The notes: a model not told the origin generated them from the letters alone. A stretch of DNA of 64,000 nt from Thalassospira indica (GCF_003403095.1 NZ_CP031555.1:3970001-4034000); one strand, 5' to 3'. Positions 1 through 8,842 are shown, numbered from the stretch's first letter. Numbers and translations: made by a program.

Positions 1-1304
1 CGCATCAACCGCGCGTCATCGCCCACCCGACCAACAAGCTGAACCCCCATCGGCATGCCGTTTTGCGACCATAAAAGCGGGATGGTCACGGCAGGCGTGC
101 CGCAGAATGTCCAAAGCCCGTTAAAGATCGGGTTGCCGGTGGTCTGATGGTTGGCCGGCGCCGGGCCGGTGGCAGCAGGCGTAATGATCGCATCACAGCG
201 ATTGAACACTTCCTCCAAACCGGCATTCAGCACCTTGCGCCAGTCAAGGGCGGCAAGATAATCGCGCGCCTTGACGTCATTGCCCTTGTCAATTGCCTCA
301 AGGATTTCGGGCGAAAGATGTTCACGCCCGCGCTTTTCATACGCGTAATAATCCTTGGCCATTTCGGCAAAGTTGATGCGCGCGCGCAGGGCATTGGCAT
401 CTTCAAACGCCTTGGGCAAAGGCGCCTCGAAACATTGATCGCCCAGCATTTCGGTAATTTCGCGAAACGCCTCGATGGTTTCTGCGTCCGCCACTTCGTC
501 AAATTGCGGCGGCCGGACAAAGGCAAGCATCGGCGCAACCAAAGGATCACTTTTGGCAACATCAAAAAGTCGCGGCGTCGGGGATGGCTCGGTCGCCGGA
601 TCCCCCGCGTCATAGCCAAACAGGCTTTCGGCCACCATCGCCGCCCCGGTGATCGAATTGGCAAACACACCGATGGTATCAAGGGTCGGGCTTTGGCTGA
701 GCACCCCGGTGCGCGCAATCGCGCCAAATGTCGGCTTAAACCCGACCACCCCGCAAAATGACGCCGGGCGAATGACCGAGCCACCGGTTTGCGTCCCCAC
801 CGCAAGCGGCACCATCGCTGCTGCCACGGCGGCGGCCGACCCGGCTGATGATCCACCGGGTGTATGATCCGGGTTATGCGGGTTGCGCGTTTTGGATGGA
901 TGCATGAAGGCAAGTTCGGTCGAAACCGTCTTGCCCATGATAATCGCACCTGCCGCCTTAAGGCGCGAAACCAGAACCGCGTCCTCTTCCGGCACCCGCC
1001 CCTTGTCAAGGACGGTGCCGTTCTCTGTCGGGATTTTGGCGGTATCGATCACGTCTTTCAGGCCGACCGGCAATCCGTGCAGCGGCCCAATCGGGGCCCC
1101 TGATTGCCGTCTGGCATCAAGGGCACGCGCCTGGGCAATCGCATGATCACTGTCAAGCCACGCCCATGCCTGAACCTGCGGTTCGACCTCGGCAATGCGC
1201 GCCAGGCAGGCCTCGACATATTCGACCGCGCGCACCGCCCCGCTGGCAAGGCGGTCGCGCAGTTCGACAACATCAAGTGTCAGTAGCGGGTTGATGTTAC
1301 GCAT
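1..1304 (-). CDS. Amidase-signature family amidase (3' end cut by window)
   Basis: About 434 codons are visible; the C-terminus lies beyond the window edge. The protein starts MRNINPLLTLDVVELRDRL. It carries the amidase signature: the lysine region HGLPVGLKDVIDT, the Gly/Ser-rich GGSSAGSAAAV, and GTQTGGSVIRPAS, which holds the expected serine nucleophile. Together these supply the Ser-cisSer-Lys triad of the family, which hydrolyses amides to acid and ammonia in the cytoplasm. The ATG at 1304 follows GGGAG and lies 12 bases after the DctM stop, so it is probably the last known gene of the TRAP operon and acts on the imported compound or a product of it. The substrate cannot be read from sequence. 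The family also includes GatA, but the gene context argues for a catabolic amidase. Confidence 0.9.
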   Translation of the reverse strand, partial: MRNINPLLTLDVVELRDRLASGAVRAVEYVEACLARIAEVEPQVQAWAWLDSDHAIAQARALDARRQSGAPIGPLHGLPVGLKDVIDTAKIPTENGTVLDKGRVPEEDAVLVSRLKAAGAIIMGKTVSTELAFMHPSKTRNPHNPDHTPGGSSAGSAAAVAAAMVPLAVGTQTGGSVIRPASFCGVVGFKPTFGAIARTGVLSQSPTLDTIGVFANSITGAAMVAESLFGYDAGDPATEPSPTPRLFDVAKSDPLVAPMLAFVRPPQFDEVADAETIEAFREITEMLGDQCFEAPLPKAFEDANALRARINFAEMAKDYYAYEKRGREHLSPEILEAIDKGNDVKARDYLAALDWRKVLNAGLEEVFNRCDAIITPAATGPAPANHQTTGNPIFNGLWTFCGTPAVTIPLLWSQNGMPMGVQLVGRVGDDARLM

Positions 1305-1316
1305 AAGGCACTCCCA

Positions 1317-2738
1317 TTATCGTGCGCCATAGAACAGGTCTGGCAAATGGAACACGATTTGCGGGAAGGTGTACATCAGAACCATGCTGACAATCACCAT
1401 GAACAGGAACGGCATGATCCCCTTGAAGATATCGGTCAACAATATCCCGCTGGGTGCCACCCCCTTCAGGTAATAGGCCGACATCGCCATCGGCGGCGTC
1501 AGGAACGAAGTCTGAAGGTTCAGTGCCACCAGTATCCCAAAGAACAGCGGATCAATATCAAACAGCGGCAGAAGCGGCAGGAAGATCGGCACAAAGATAA
1601 TGATGATCTCCGACCATTCCAGCGGCCAGCCCAGCAGGAAGATAATCAACTGTGCGAGCAACAGGAACTGAAGCGGTGTGAGGTCCAAGCCCCCGACAAA
1701 CTCGGCAATCACATGCTCCCCACCGAGATAGGAAAACACCGACGAGAAGGTATAGGACCCGACAAACAGCCAGCACACCATCGCCGAGGTCCGCACCGTC
1801 AGATAAACAGACTCGCGCAACCGGTCAAAGGTCAGCGCCCGATAGGCCGCCGCCAGCAACATCCCGCCAAGTGCGCCAATCGATGCCGCCTCGGTCGGGG
1901 TCGCCAGACCAAACAGGATTGATCCCAGCACCGCCAAAATCAGGAAGGCCAACGGGAAGAACGAGGTCGCCAGCATCCAAAGAACTTTCGGCAACGGCAC
2001 TTCGGGAATTTCATCACTGCTCGGACGCGGGGCCGCCTTGGGCTGCAACATCGCACGCCCCATAACATACAAAAGATACAGGCCAACAAGCGTCAGGCCC
2101 GGCAACAACGCCCCGGCATAAAGCCGCACAATCGAAACACCCGACGCAGCCGCATAAACAATCAGCATGATCGATGGCGGGATCAGAATGCCCAACGTCC
2201 CACCGGCACAAATGATACCCGACGCAAAGCTTTTGTCATACCGCGCCTTCAACATCGCCGGCAGCGCCAGCATCCCCATCAGGGTCACAACCGCGCCAAC
2301 AATCCCGGTCGCGGTCGCAAACAGCGCACAGGTAATCAGGGCGGCCACACCCAGGGATCCCGGAATATTGCGCGCGGCAATGTTAAGGGTGCCAAACAGC
2401 CGGTTCACAATATTGGCCCGTTCAACGATATAGCCCATGAACAGGAACAACGGCACGGCGGTCAGAACTTCGTTCGACATCACCGTATATGTCTGGTTGA
2501 TAAACAGATCGAATATTCGGTTGTTAAACGCCCCTTCAAACCAGGTTATGGCCGATGTCAGGGTATCGCTGTCTTCGGCCAGCCGGTTAAAGGCCCGCCA
2601 CATGCGGCCGGCATCGAAATAGGCGTAATAGCCAAACCCGATCCCCAGCGCCATCAGGGTAAAGGCAACCGGGAAACCAAGAAATACCAGTATAATAAAG
2701 ATGCCCAGCATCATCAGGGCGACATGTGCGTCAATCAC
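1317..2738 (-). CDS. TRAP transporter large permease, DctM family
   Basis: A 473-residue polytopic membrane protein, the ion-coupled transport subunit of a tripartite ATP-independent periplasmic transporter. Family features include an N-terminal membrane segment ending in FLGFPVAFTLMALG, the segment GGTLGILIPPSIMLIVYAA and the C-terminal LNLQTSFLTPPMAMSAYYL. It is longer than the usual roughly 430 residues because of an extra loop after the first helix (about residues 42-75) and a central loop around residues 235-250. Both are typical of the larger DctM branch linked to 2-keto acid or aromatic acid binding proteins. It follows dctQ by 55 bases and is followed immediately by the amidase. Function as the large TRAP subunit is secure; the substrate is not. 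Confidence 0.95.
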   Translation of the reverse strand: MIDAHVALMMLGIFIILVFLGFPVAFTLMALGIGFGYYAYFDAGRMWRAFNRLAEDSDTLTSAITWFEGAFNNRIFDLFINQTYTVMSNEVLTAVPLFLFMGYIVERANIVNRLFGTLNIAARNIPGSLGVAALITCALFATATGIVGAVVTLMGMLALPAMLKARYDKSFASGIICAGGTLGILIPPSIMLIVYAAASGVSIVRLYAGALLPGLTLVGLYLLYVMGRAMLQPKAAPRPSSDEIPEVPLPKVLWMLATSFFPLAFLILAVLGSILFGLATPTEAASIGALGGMLLAAAYRALTFDRLRESVYLTVRTSAMVCWLFVGSYTFSSVFSYLGGEHVIAEFVGGLDLTPLQFLLLAQLIIFLLGWPLEWSEIIIIFVPIFLPLLPLFDIDPLFFGILVALNLQTSFLTPPMAMSAYYLKGVAPSGILLTDIFKGIMPFLFMVIVSMVLMYTFPQIVFHLPDLFYGAR

Positions 2739-2793
2739 GTTGGCTGCTCCGTTCGGGGGCGTGTATCGCGTATGGCAGGAAAACCGTCATTGA

Positions 2794-3366
2794 TCAGTCT
2801 TCCTTCGCCACTTGCTGTTTCATCAGCAATTCTTCGGTTTCCTGAACGTCATCATCTGCATTGCGCCAGTACCCTTCACGGATACACAAAATGCAGCGCA
2901 TCACCTGTGCGATGCCCTGGATGAACAAAAGAATACCGGCTGCGACAATCACCGCCTTGAATTGAAAGATCGGAACACCCGCCGGGCTGTTCACGCTGAC
3001 TTCCCCATAACCCCATGAACGGGCGGCATATTTCCAGCCCGACAGGATCAGGGCGGTAACACCCGGGAAGAAGAAAAAGATATAAAGAACCAGGTCAACC
3101 CTGGCTTGGGTTCTGGGCTTCCACAAACGATAAATGAAATCGCCACGAACATGCCCGCCACGCGACAGGGTATAGGCCCCGCCCATCATGAACAGCGTGC
3201 CATACATGATGAACGATACATCAAGCGACCATGTGGTTGGCGCGTTAAAAAGGTATCGCGACGCGACCTCATAACTCATGCCCAGCGTCATGAGGATAAT
3301 CAGCCAGCCAAAGGCCTTGCCAAACCAGGCCGAAAGCTTGTCCGCGAATTCAATAAATCCAATCAT
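2794..3366 (-). CDS. TRAP transporter small permease, DctQ family
   Basis: A 190-residue protein with four predicted membrane helices (near residues 15-35, 50-70, 90-112 and 135-160). It contains the family pattern around GGAYTLSRGGHVRGDFIYRL, in which a conserved Arg/His loop precedes helix three. It pairs with the DctM protein encoded directly downstream to form the membrane part of the TRAP system. The gene is separated from the binding-protein gene by a strong hairpin, which would lower expression of the membrane subunits relative to the binding protein. The hydrophilic C-terminus (VQETEELLMKQQVAKED) is expected to be cytoplasmic. Confidence 0.92.
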   Translation of the reverse strand: MIGFIEFADKLSAWFGKAFGWLIILMTLGMSYEVASRYLFNAPTTWSLDVSFIMYGTLFMMGGAYTLSRGGHVRGDFIYRLWKPRTQARVDLVLYIFFFFPGVTALILSGWKYAARSWGYGEVSVNSPAGVPIFQFKAVIVAAGILLFIQGIAQVMRCILCIREGYWRNADDDVQETEELLMKQQVAKED

Positions 3367-3388
3367 GAAATCCTGTCCGTTCGCGTAT

Positions 3389-3429
3389 TGACTGCCCCGA
3401 AGGCTGTGATCAGGCCAACGGGGCAGTCA
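3389..3429 (-). terminator. Intercistronic hairpin between TRAP binding protein and dctQ
   Basis: TGACTGCCCC (3389-3398) pairs perfectly with GGGGCAGTCA (3420-3429), with a 21-base loop that can pair further. There is no U-tract, so it is more likely a 3'-end stabiliser or partial attenuator that sets binding protein above permease than a full terminator. Confidence 0.6.
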
Positions 3430-3464
3430 GGATCATCAAAACACTGAAAAACCCGAACCGGGGA

Positions 3465-4628
3465 TCAGAGTTTCAGTTTGCCCGGGAAGTAGTGTTCATA
3501 AGCAAGCTGATAATCAGGCGAGTTCATCAGTTCGTAGTAGGTCACGCGCTCGACCCAGGCACGCTGGCTGTCGAGAACCCGTTTCATGAACGGATCTGCT
3601 TCAAGCGTCGGGATCAGTTTGTCCCAGGCATCAAGCTGTGCAGCCAGAATCTCTTTCGAGGTCCGGTGCACTTCAACACCCTCATCCTGCAATTTCTGCA
3701 GATCCGAGGAATAGTTGTCCATCGCAAGGGCCGTGTTCGAGGTCGATGCCGCCTCAACCGCGTGACGCAGGATCGCCTGAAGATCCGGCTCAAGGTCTTC
3801 CATCAGGGATCTGTTGAACAGGAACTCAAAGCTTTCCGAAGCCTGGTGGTACGAGGACAGGTAGTAGTTCTTCGCCACATCCTGTGCGCCAAAGCGCATG
3901 TCAGAGGACGGGTTGTTGAACTCGAACGCGTCAATCACGCCACGTTCCATCGCCGGCACAATCTCGCCACCCGGAAGCTGCGCGACCGACATGCCCATCG
4001 ACTGCAGAAGGTCTGCTGCCAGACCCACCGTGCGATATTTAAAGCCTTCAATATCGGCAACGGTGTTGACCTGCCCCTTGAACCAGCCAAACGGCTGGGC
4101 TGGCATCGGGAAGCCAAGCAAACCAACGATATCAAGTCCCATCACGTCCTGAATAAGTTCGCGATAAAACTCTTCACCGCCACCGGCATAGAACCAGCTC
4201 AGCATGGTGGTTGCAGAACCACCAAACACCGGACCGGTGCCAAACAGCGATGCAGCCTTGTTTTTGCCATACCAGTAAACCGGCACGGAATGGGCGATAT
4301 CGATTACGCCGTCATTGACACCATCCAGAACCTGGAAGGCCGCAACAACAGCCCCTGCCGGCAGAAGGTCGATTTTAAGACGACCACCCGACATGGCTTC
4401 AACACGATCAACATACTGCTGGGCAAACGTCATCCAGATGTCGGACGACGGCCAGGACGTCTGCATTTTCAGAACCATCGGTGCAGGCTGTGCGTGAACA
4501 GCGGGGGCCGCAAACATGCCGGTTGCCGCAGCACCACCTGCAACCACCCCGGTCGCCCCTTTGGTCAGGAACGAACGACGGGATAGTTCCTTGGACTTCA
4601 CGTCTTCAGATTTGGTCTTCATTTCCAT
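3465..4628 (-). CDS. TRAP transporter substrate-binding protein, DctP family, Tat-exported
   Basis: 387 residues from the ATG at 4628, chosen because GGGAGGAA lies just upstream and because the next residues form a twin-arginine signal (LSRRSFLTKG, then an Ala/Gly-rich stretch to VHAQPAP). The mature part has the DctP fold pattern LKMQTSWPSSDIWMTFAQ at its start, LPAGAVVAAFQVLDGV, and the ligand-binding stretch around GFKYRTVGLAADLLQSMG. These resemble the TakP-like branch, in which known members bind 2-keto acids or similar carboxylates. Tat export suggests that folding, or assembly with a cofactor or ion, happens before secretion. An upstream D-2-hydroxyacid dehydrogenase gene on the same strand fits a keto acid substrate, but that is inference. 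Confidence 0.93.
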   Translation of the reverse strand: MEMKTKSEDVKSKELSRRSFLTKGATGVVAGGAAATGMFAAPAVHAQPAPMVLKMQTSWPSSDIWMTFAQQYVDRVEAMSGGRLKIDLLPAGAVVAAFQVLDGVNDGVIDIAHSVPVYWYGKNKAASLFGTGPVFGGSATTMLSWFYAGGGEEFYRELIQDVMGLDIVGLLGFPMPAQPFGWFKGQVNTVADIEGFKYRTVGLAADLLQSMGMSVAQLPGGEIVPAMERGVIDAFEFNNPSSDMRFGAQDVAKNYYLSSYHQASESFEFLFNRSLMEDLEPDLQAILRHAVEAASTSNTALAMDNYSSDLQKLQDEGVEVHRTSKEILAAQLDAWDKLIPTLEADPFMKRVLDSQRAWVERVTYYELMNSPDYQLAYEHYFPGKLKL

Positions 4629-4787
4629 TTTTCCTCCCAGATATACCGTTGTTTGCCGTCCACCATTGGCGGGAAACACTCGGTAACTGTCAGCCTTCAA
4701 AAGCCCCTGATCTTGATATCCAAGATCCTTTTTGATGCGCTTGGTCCGTTTCGGGACCGCAAAAACGGCACGCATTTTGTTATTGTT

Positions 4788-5052
4788 AGGGTCAGGACCT
4801 ATTAATTTGGTTCGAATGGTCGCTCAGATTTATGCGGATACGCGAAGCAAAACCGCAGGAAGATATTTATCTTTCAAGGTTTTGCGACAAAGTAGGCCGT
4901 GTAAATCTGAGTGATCCGAAGGACAGAGCTTATATTTGCAAACTCCTGCGTCAAATTCCTTAAGCGGGATACCAACCCGCTTGGCGGTCTTTTCCTTGGA
5001 TTTCACAAATATAAGCTCTGCCATTCTAATCAAATTAATAGGTCCTGACCCT
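4788..5052 (-). repeat. Structured inverted-repeat element, copy 1
   Basis: A 265-base element bounded by long terminal inverted repeats. AGGGTCAGGACC, followed by TATTAATTTG, appears at the left end and, as its reverse complement, at the right end. Two internal hairpins lie inside: CAGAGCTTATATTTG (4924-4938) pairs with 5006-5020, and CTCAGATTTA (4823-4832) pairs with 4902-4911. A second copy of identical length lies inverted at 53469-53733. The two differ at about 37 positions without gaps, and eight stem pairs change on both sides. This copy sits between the hydroxyacid dehydrogenase stop and the TRAP binding-protein start. The GGGTC/GACCC ends resemble repeats mobilised by IS200-like (RAYT) transposases, but no transposase gene is present. 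A small ORF within it looks incidental. Confidence 0.85.
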
Positions 5053-5093
5053 AAAGACTTCAACAAACTGGACGCAGACGGTCTTCCCGCCTT

Positions 5094-6059
5094 CTACGCC
5101 ACCCGGTCGCCGGGTTCTTTCCCCTGAAAATAGGCATCAAGGTTATCAAGTGCGCGAAACCCCATGGCATCACGCGTTTCTTCGGTAGCAGACCCTATAT
5201 GTGGTAACAGAAAGACGTTATTCAACGCGCTAATCCGTTGATTTCCACCGGGTTCGTTGCAATACACATCAAGGCCTGCTGCAAACAGCTTTCCGCTTTG
5301 AAGGGCGGCCACAAGTGCATCCTCATCGACCAGATTGCCGCGCGCTGTATTCACAAGGATCGCGCGGTCAGGAAGCATCGCAATTGTCTTGCTGTTGATG
5401 ATGCCTTTTGTTTCTGGTGTTGACGGGCAATGCAGTGACAGCACGTCAGAATGGGCAAACAGGTCTTCGACCGTCTCGTGGAAAATCGCACCCTTGGCCA
5501 GAGGGTCGGGCAGTGGCTTGCGGTTGTGGTAATGGACTTCCATGCCAAATCCGCGTGCCCGTTCGGCCGCGACCTGACCAACCCGGCCCATGCCCAGAAC
5601 ACCAAACCGCTTGCCAGTCACCTGACGCCCGACCATGAAGGCCGGCGACCAGAAATCCCACTTGCCGGCCCGCACCATCGCATCGCCCTCGGCCCCGCGA
5701 CGTGCCGCACCCAGCATGCACAGCATGGCAATCTCGGCGGTGGCATCCGACAGCACATCGGGCGTGTTGGTCACGACAATCCCGGCATCCTTGGCCGCAG
5801 CCAGATCAACGTGATCCACCCCGACCGAATGATTGGCAATGATCTTGAGGCTTTTGGGCAATTCGGCAATGACATCAGCCGAAAAATGCTCGGAATGGCA
5901 CGGCAGGACAGCATCGACCTGCTGGCACTTTTCAATGAGCTCTTCACGCGTGAAAACGCGGTCTTCGCCATTGGTCAGAACCTGATAGTCCCGCGAGGCG
6001 CGTGCCTGAACGGCATCCCGCAATCGTCGCGTTATCAAAAGCTTTGGCTTCTCGGGCAT
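5094..6059 (-). CDS. D-2-hydroxyacid dehydrogenase (glyoxylate/hydroxypyruvate reductase type)
   Basis: 321 residues from the ATG at 6059 (MPEKPKLL); GGGAG lies 10 bases upstream. The NAD(P)-binding motif is VLGMGRVGQ. The catalytic Arg is in LVNTARGNLVDE, the Glu in LDVYCNEP, and the His in FLLPHIGSAT, the complete triad of the family. It interconverts 2-keto acids and D-2-hydroxy acids in the cytoplasm. Reading order on this strand places it ahead of the TRAP binding-protein gene, with the structured repeat between them. It may therefore process the TRAP substrate or be a separate unit whose 3' region was invaded by the repeat. Exact substrate (glyoxylate, hydroxypyruvate or a longer keto acid) cannot be fixed. 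Confidence 0.93.
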   Translation of the reverse strand: MPEKPKLLITRRLRDAVQARASRDYQVLTNGEDRVFTREELIEKCQQVDAVLPCHSEHFSADVIAELPKSLKIIANHSVGVDHVDLAAAKDAGIVVTNTPDVLSDATAEIAMLCMLGAARRGAEGDAMVRAGKWDFWSPAFMVGRQVTGKRFGVLGMGRVGQVAAERARGFGMEVHYHNRKPLPDPLAKGAIFHETVEDLFAHSDVLSLHCPSTPETKGIINSKTIAMLPDRAILVNTARGNLVDEDALVAALQSGKLFAAGLDVYCNEPGGNQRISALNNVFLLPHIGSATEETRDAMGFRALDNLDAYFQGKEPGDRVA

Positions 6060-6349
6060 GCGGACGCTCCCGGTGATTTCCCTGAAAGTAATATTATTTT
6101 TTATGACCCTAGGAAACACCTATACGGAAAATCCATCAATAGGCGATCAACCGAGCAGCAAGTCTTTTTCACTTCGTGGAAAACCACAGACTGCGCGACC
6201 CCCCCAAAATTCACGCCTTCGGATATTCAAGCCTTTGATTTTAATAAACTAAACTTCTGTACAGCGGATTATTTCTGATGCCAGCCCATAAGCAACCGGC
6301 GTCAAGCAACTCACATCGCTCGTTTCATCGGCCCCAAAGCATCCGACAG
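6060..6349. other. Intergenic region without a recognisable gene
   Basis: AT-richer than the flanks around 6085-6250, consistent with a promoter for the minus-strand dehydrogenase gene. I see no convincing coding potential, RNA gene or repeat here. Confidence 0.5.
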
Positions 6350-6385
6350 AACAAAAAAGAGCCGCAACCAATAAGGCTGCGGCTC
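6350..6385 (-). terminator. Rho-independent terminator of the ribose-type operon
   Basis: Read on the minus strand, GAGCCGCA pairs with TGCGGCTC across a short loop and is followed by TTTTTTG. It lies about 90 bases past the stop of the Gfo/Idh gene, the last gene of the operon. Confidence 0.9.
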
Positions 6386-6476
6386 AATGCCGACGGAGCG
6401 CCGGTCGGGAAGAACACGTTTCAATGGTGCATTCGCCCACACGGAAATCCCCAGATTTCCCGATTGCGCGAAATGA

Positions 6477-7640
6477 TCACATCTTGACCCAAACGGCCCC
6501 GTCCCGGCCGGAACGCACGACGGCTTCGACAAACTTCATGCCTTCAAGACCTTCCTTGACGCCGGGCACCAACATGGCGGCGGCATCGGCCTTTCCATTG
6601 GTCAGATGCGCAACCAACTGATCGGCAAAATCGGTATAAAGGTTTGAAAAACCTTCAAGATACCCTTCCGGATGCCCCGGCGGCACGCGTACACCATGAA
6701 GACCTTCGGCCCCGATGCTAGCCCCGCCGCGGGTCAGCAATTCCGGACGTCCGTCAAGCGGGCGGAAATGCATATGGTTTGGATGTTCCTGCGCCCATTC
6801 AAGGCCGCCCTTGTCGCCATAGATCCGCAGGCGAAGGCCGTTTTCATGACCAATCGCCACCTGGCTTGCCCACAGCATGCCGCGCGCACCATTTTCATAG
6901 CGCATCAGGATCTGCACATTGTCATCAAGCTTGCGGCCCTCAACGATGGCATCAACATCGGCACAAATTTCACTCGGCGTCATGCCGGATACAAAGTTCG
7001 CAAGGTTATGCGCATGGGTGCCAATATCGCCAAGCGCGCCACCCATCCCGGCCTTTGCCGGATCGGCACGCCAGTTGGCCTGCTTGTTATCGGTATCCTC
7101 GACCTTGGTTGCCATCCAGCCTTGCGGATATTCGACCTGCACCAGCCGGATATTGCCAAGCTTGCCATCCGCCACCATCTGGCGCGCCTCGCGCACCATC
7201 GGATAGGCGGTGTAGTTATGAGTTAAGGCAAACAGAAGTCCGGTTTCCTTGACCTTGGCCGCGATCTTTTCGGCCTCATCGACGGTCATGCAAAGCGGCT
7301 TGTCGCAAATCACATGAATACCGGCATCCAGCATCGCCATCGCGGCCGGGAAATGCAGGTGGTTGGGTGTGACAATCGCACAGACATCAATGCCGTCTTC
7401 ACGCGCAGCTTCCTGTTTGGCCATGTCTTCAAAACTGGCATAGCTGCGATCACGATCGATAAACAGCCCTGCCGCCGAGGCCGCCGCGACATCGGGCTTG
7501 GATGAAAGCGCACCTGCCACCAGTTCATAACGATCATCCAGTCGTGCCGCGATGCGATGAACGGCCCCGATGAAGGCCCCCTGCCCGCCGCCAACCATGC
7601 CCAGGCGCAAACGACGGCCAAGCGATGTTTGTTTGCTCAT
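6477..7640 (-). CDS. Gfo/Idh/MocA family oxidoreductase
   Basis: 387 residues from the ATG at 7640, which follows GGAGG by seven bases. The N-terminal Rossmann domain begins RLRLGMVGGGQGAFIGAVHR. CDKPLCMTVDEA carries the conserved lysine of the family (usual motif EKP, here DKP), and GGALGDIGTHAHNL supplies the DxxxH active-site pair. Members oxidise or reduce a sugar hydroxyl or keto group with NAD(P). It is the last gene of an operon with a ribose-type importer and a TIM-barrel isomerase. This pairing is common in pathways that oxidise a sugar or inositol to a keto form and then rearrange it. The specific sugar is unknown. Confidence 0.93.
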   Translation of the reverse strand: MSKQTSLGRRLRLGMVGGGQGAFIGAVHRIAARLDDRYELVAGALSSKPDVAAASAAGLFIDRDRSYASFEDMAKQEAAREDGIDVCAIVTPNHLHFPAAMAMLDAGIHVICDKPLCMTVDEAEKIAAKVKETGLLFALTHNYTAYPMVREARQMVADGKLGNIRLVQVEYPQGWMATKVEDTDNKQANWRADPAKAGMGGALGDIGTHAHNLANFVSGMTPSEICADVDAIVEGRKLDDNVQILMRYENGARGMLWASQVAIGHENGLRLRIYGDKGGLEWAQEHPNHMHFRPLDGRPELLTRGGASIGAEGLHGVRVPPGHPEGYLEGFSNLYTDFADQLVAHLTNGKADAAAMLVPGVKEGLEGMKFVEAVVRSGRDGAVWVKM

Positions 7641-7684
7641 ATCTGCCTCCAAAGTCGAAATGGACAAGATTGCCCGTGATGCTG

Positions 7685-8740
7685 CTAGTCGATGCCAAGG
7701 ATGCGGCGATTGGCCGCCTCGTCCGTGCCACCATCGGCAAAGTCATCGAAGGCTTTCTCTGTCACACGAATGATGTGGTTTTTAATGAATTCGGCCCCTT
7801 CACGGGCACCGTCTTCGGGATGTTTGAGCGCACATTCCCATTCAAGAACAGCCCAGCCATCAAAATCAATCGCCGCAAGTTTCGAAAAAATCGCCCCGAA
7901 ATCAACCTGCCCGTCGCCAAGCGACCGGAACCGGCCCGCACGATTAACCCAGCTTTGATAACCGGAATAGACACCCTGTCGGCCGGTTGGATTGAACTCC
8001 GCATCCTTGACGTGGAACATGCGGATACGGTCCGCATAAATATCAATGAAATCAAGGTAATCAAGCTGCTGAAGCACGAAGTGGCTTGGATCATACAGGA
8101 TGTTGGCGCGCGGATGATTTTTCACCCGTTCCAGAAACATCTCGAACGTCGCCCCGTCAAACAGGTCCTCGCCCGGATGGATTTCATAGCAAACATCAAC
8201 CCCCGCCGCGTCGGCGGCATTCAGGATCGGCGTCCAGCGTTTGGCAAGTTCGTCAAACGCGGTTTCAATCAATCCGGCCGGGCGTTGCGGCCAGGGATAA
8301 ACAAACGGCCAGGCCAGTGCACCGGAAAATGTCGCATGCGCCGCAATACCCATGTGGCCTGATGCCTTGACCGCCGCCTTGACCTGATTGACGGCCCATT
8401 CCTGGCGCGCCTTTGGATTGCCGCGCACTTCCGGCACGGCAAAACCGTCAAACATCTCGTCATAGGCGGGATGAACCGCCACAAGCTGCCCTTGAAGATG
8501 GGTTGAAAGTTCGGTCAACTCAACACCATGCTGGCGGAGTATTCCAATCACTTCATCGCAGTAACCCTTGCTTTCGGCGGCCTTTTCAACGTCAAACAGG
8601 CGCTTGTCCCAGCTTGGGATCTGAACACCCTTGTATCCGAGTGACGCCGCCCAGCGACCAATCGAATCAAGACTGTCGAACGGGGCTTCATCGCCGGCGA
8701 ATTGCGCCAGAAAGATCGCCGGTCCCTTAAGCGTTTTCAT
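7685..8740 (-). CDS. Sugar phosphate isomerase/epimerase-like TIM-barrel protein
   Basis: 351 residues in the xylose isomerase-like/AP-endonuclease 2 fold. The start at 8740 follows AGAGGT. Likely metal-binding carboxylates and histidines are in VCYEIHPGEDLFDG (Glu and His), NILYDPSHFVLQQ (Asp and His), IRMFHVKDAEF (His and Asp) and WAVLEWECAL (Glu), in the usual order for the family. These enzymes isomerise, epimerise or beta-eliminate sugars and keto-sugars with a divalent metal. It lies between the binding-protein gene and the Gfo/Idh gene, so it probably acts on the oxidised product of the imported sugar. Confidence 0.88.
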   Translation of the reverse strand: MKTLKGPAIFLAQFAGDEAPFDSLDSIGRWAASLGYKGVQIPSWDKRLFDVEKAAESKGYCDEVIGILRQHGVELTELSTHLQGQLVAVHPAYDEMFDGFAVPEVRGNPKARQEWAVNQVKAAVKASGHMGIAAHATFSGALAWPFVYPWPQRPAGLIETAFDELAKRWTPILNAADAAGVDVCYEIHPGEDLFDGATFEMFLERVKNHPRANILYDPSHFVLQQLDYLDFIDIYADRIRMFHVKDAEFNPTGRQGVYSGYQSWVNRAGRFRSLGDGQVDFGAIFSKLAAIDFDGWAVLEWECALKHPEDGAREGAEFIKNHIIRVTEKAFDDFADGGTDEAANRRILGID

Positions 8741-8788
8741 CTCAGACCTCTTTAACTGCGTTCTGGTGGATTTCTGTGAAAAGTTGGC

Positions 8789-8816
8789 TGCGTCGGGCGG
8801 TCATGCGCCCGACGCA
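8789..8816 (-). terminator. Intercistronic hairpin after the ribose-type binding-protein gene
   Basis: TGCGTCGGGCG (8789-8799) and CGCCCGACGCA (8806-8816) form an 11-pair perfect stem with a six-base loop. No U-tract follows. It lies just after the binding-protein stop and probably protects the upstream message or reduces read-through to the enzyme genes. Confidence 0.65.
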
Positions 8817-8842
8817 ATCATGCGTGTCCCAACCAAACGTTT

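Noticed and set aside
3492..4586. Long plus-strand open frame opposite the TRAP binding-protein gene
   Set aside because: It is antisense to a gene with clear family motifs, has no ribosome-binding site or recognisable domain, and is an effect of GC-rich codon use.
4830..5066. Open frame inside structured element copy 1 (and a matching 37-codon frame in copy 2 starting MADVIFVKSKEK)
   Set aside because: Most differences between the copies are amino-acid changing and many are explained by paired stem changes; the frame stops early in copy 2 and there is no ribosome-binding site. The fold, not a protein, seems conserved.
6278..6487. Small plus-strand frame between the dehydrogenase and Gfo/Idh genes
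   Set aside because: It crosses a clear minus-strand terminator and has no ribosome-binding site or recognisable composition.
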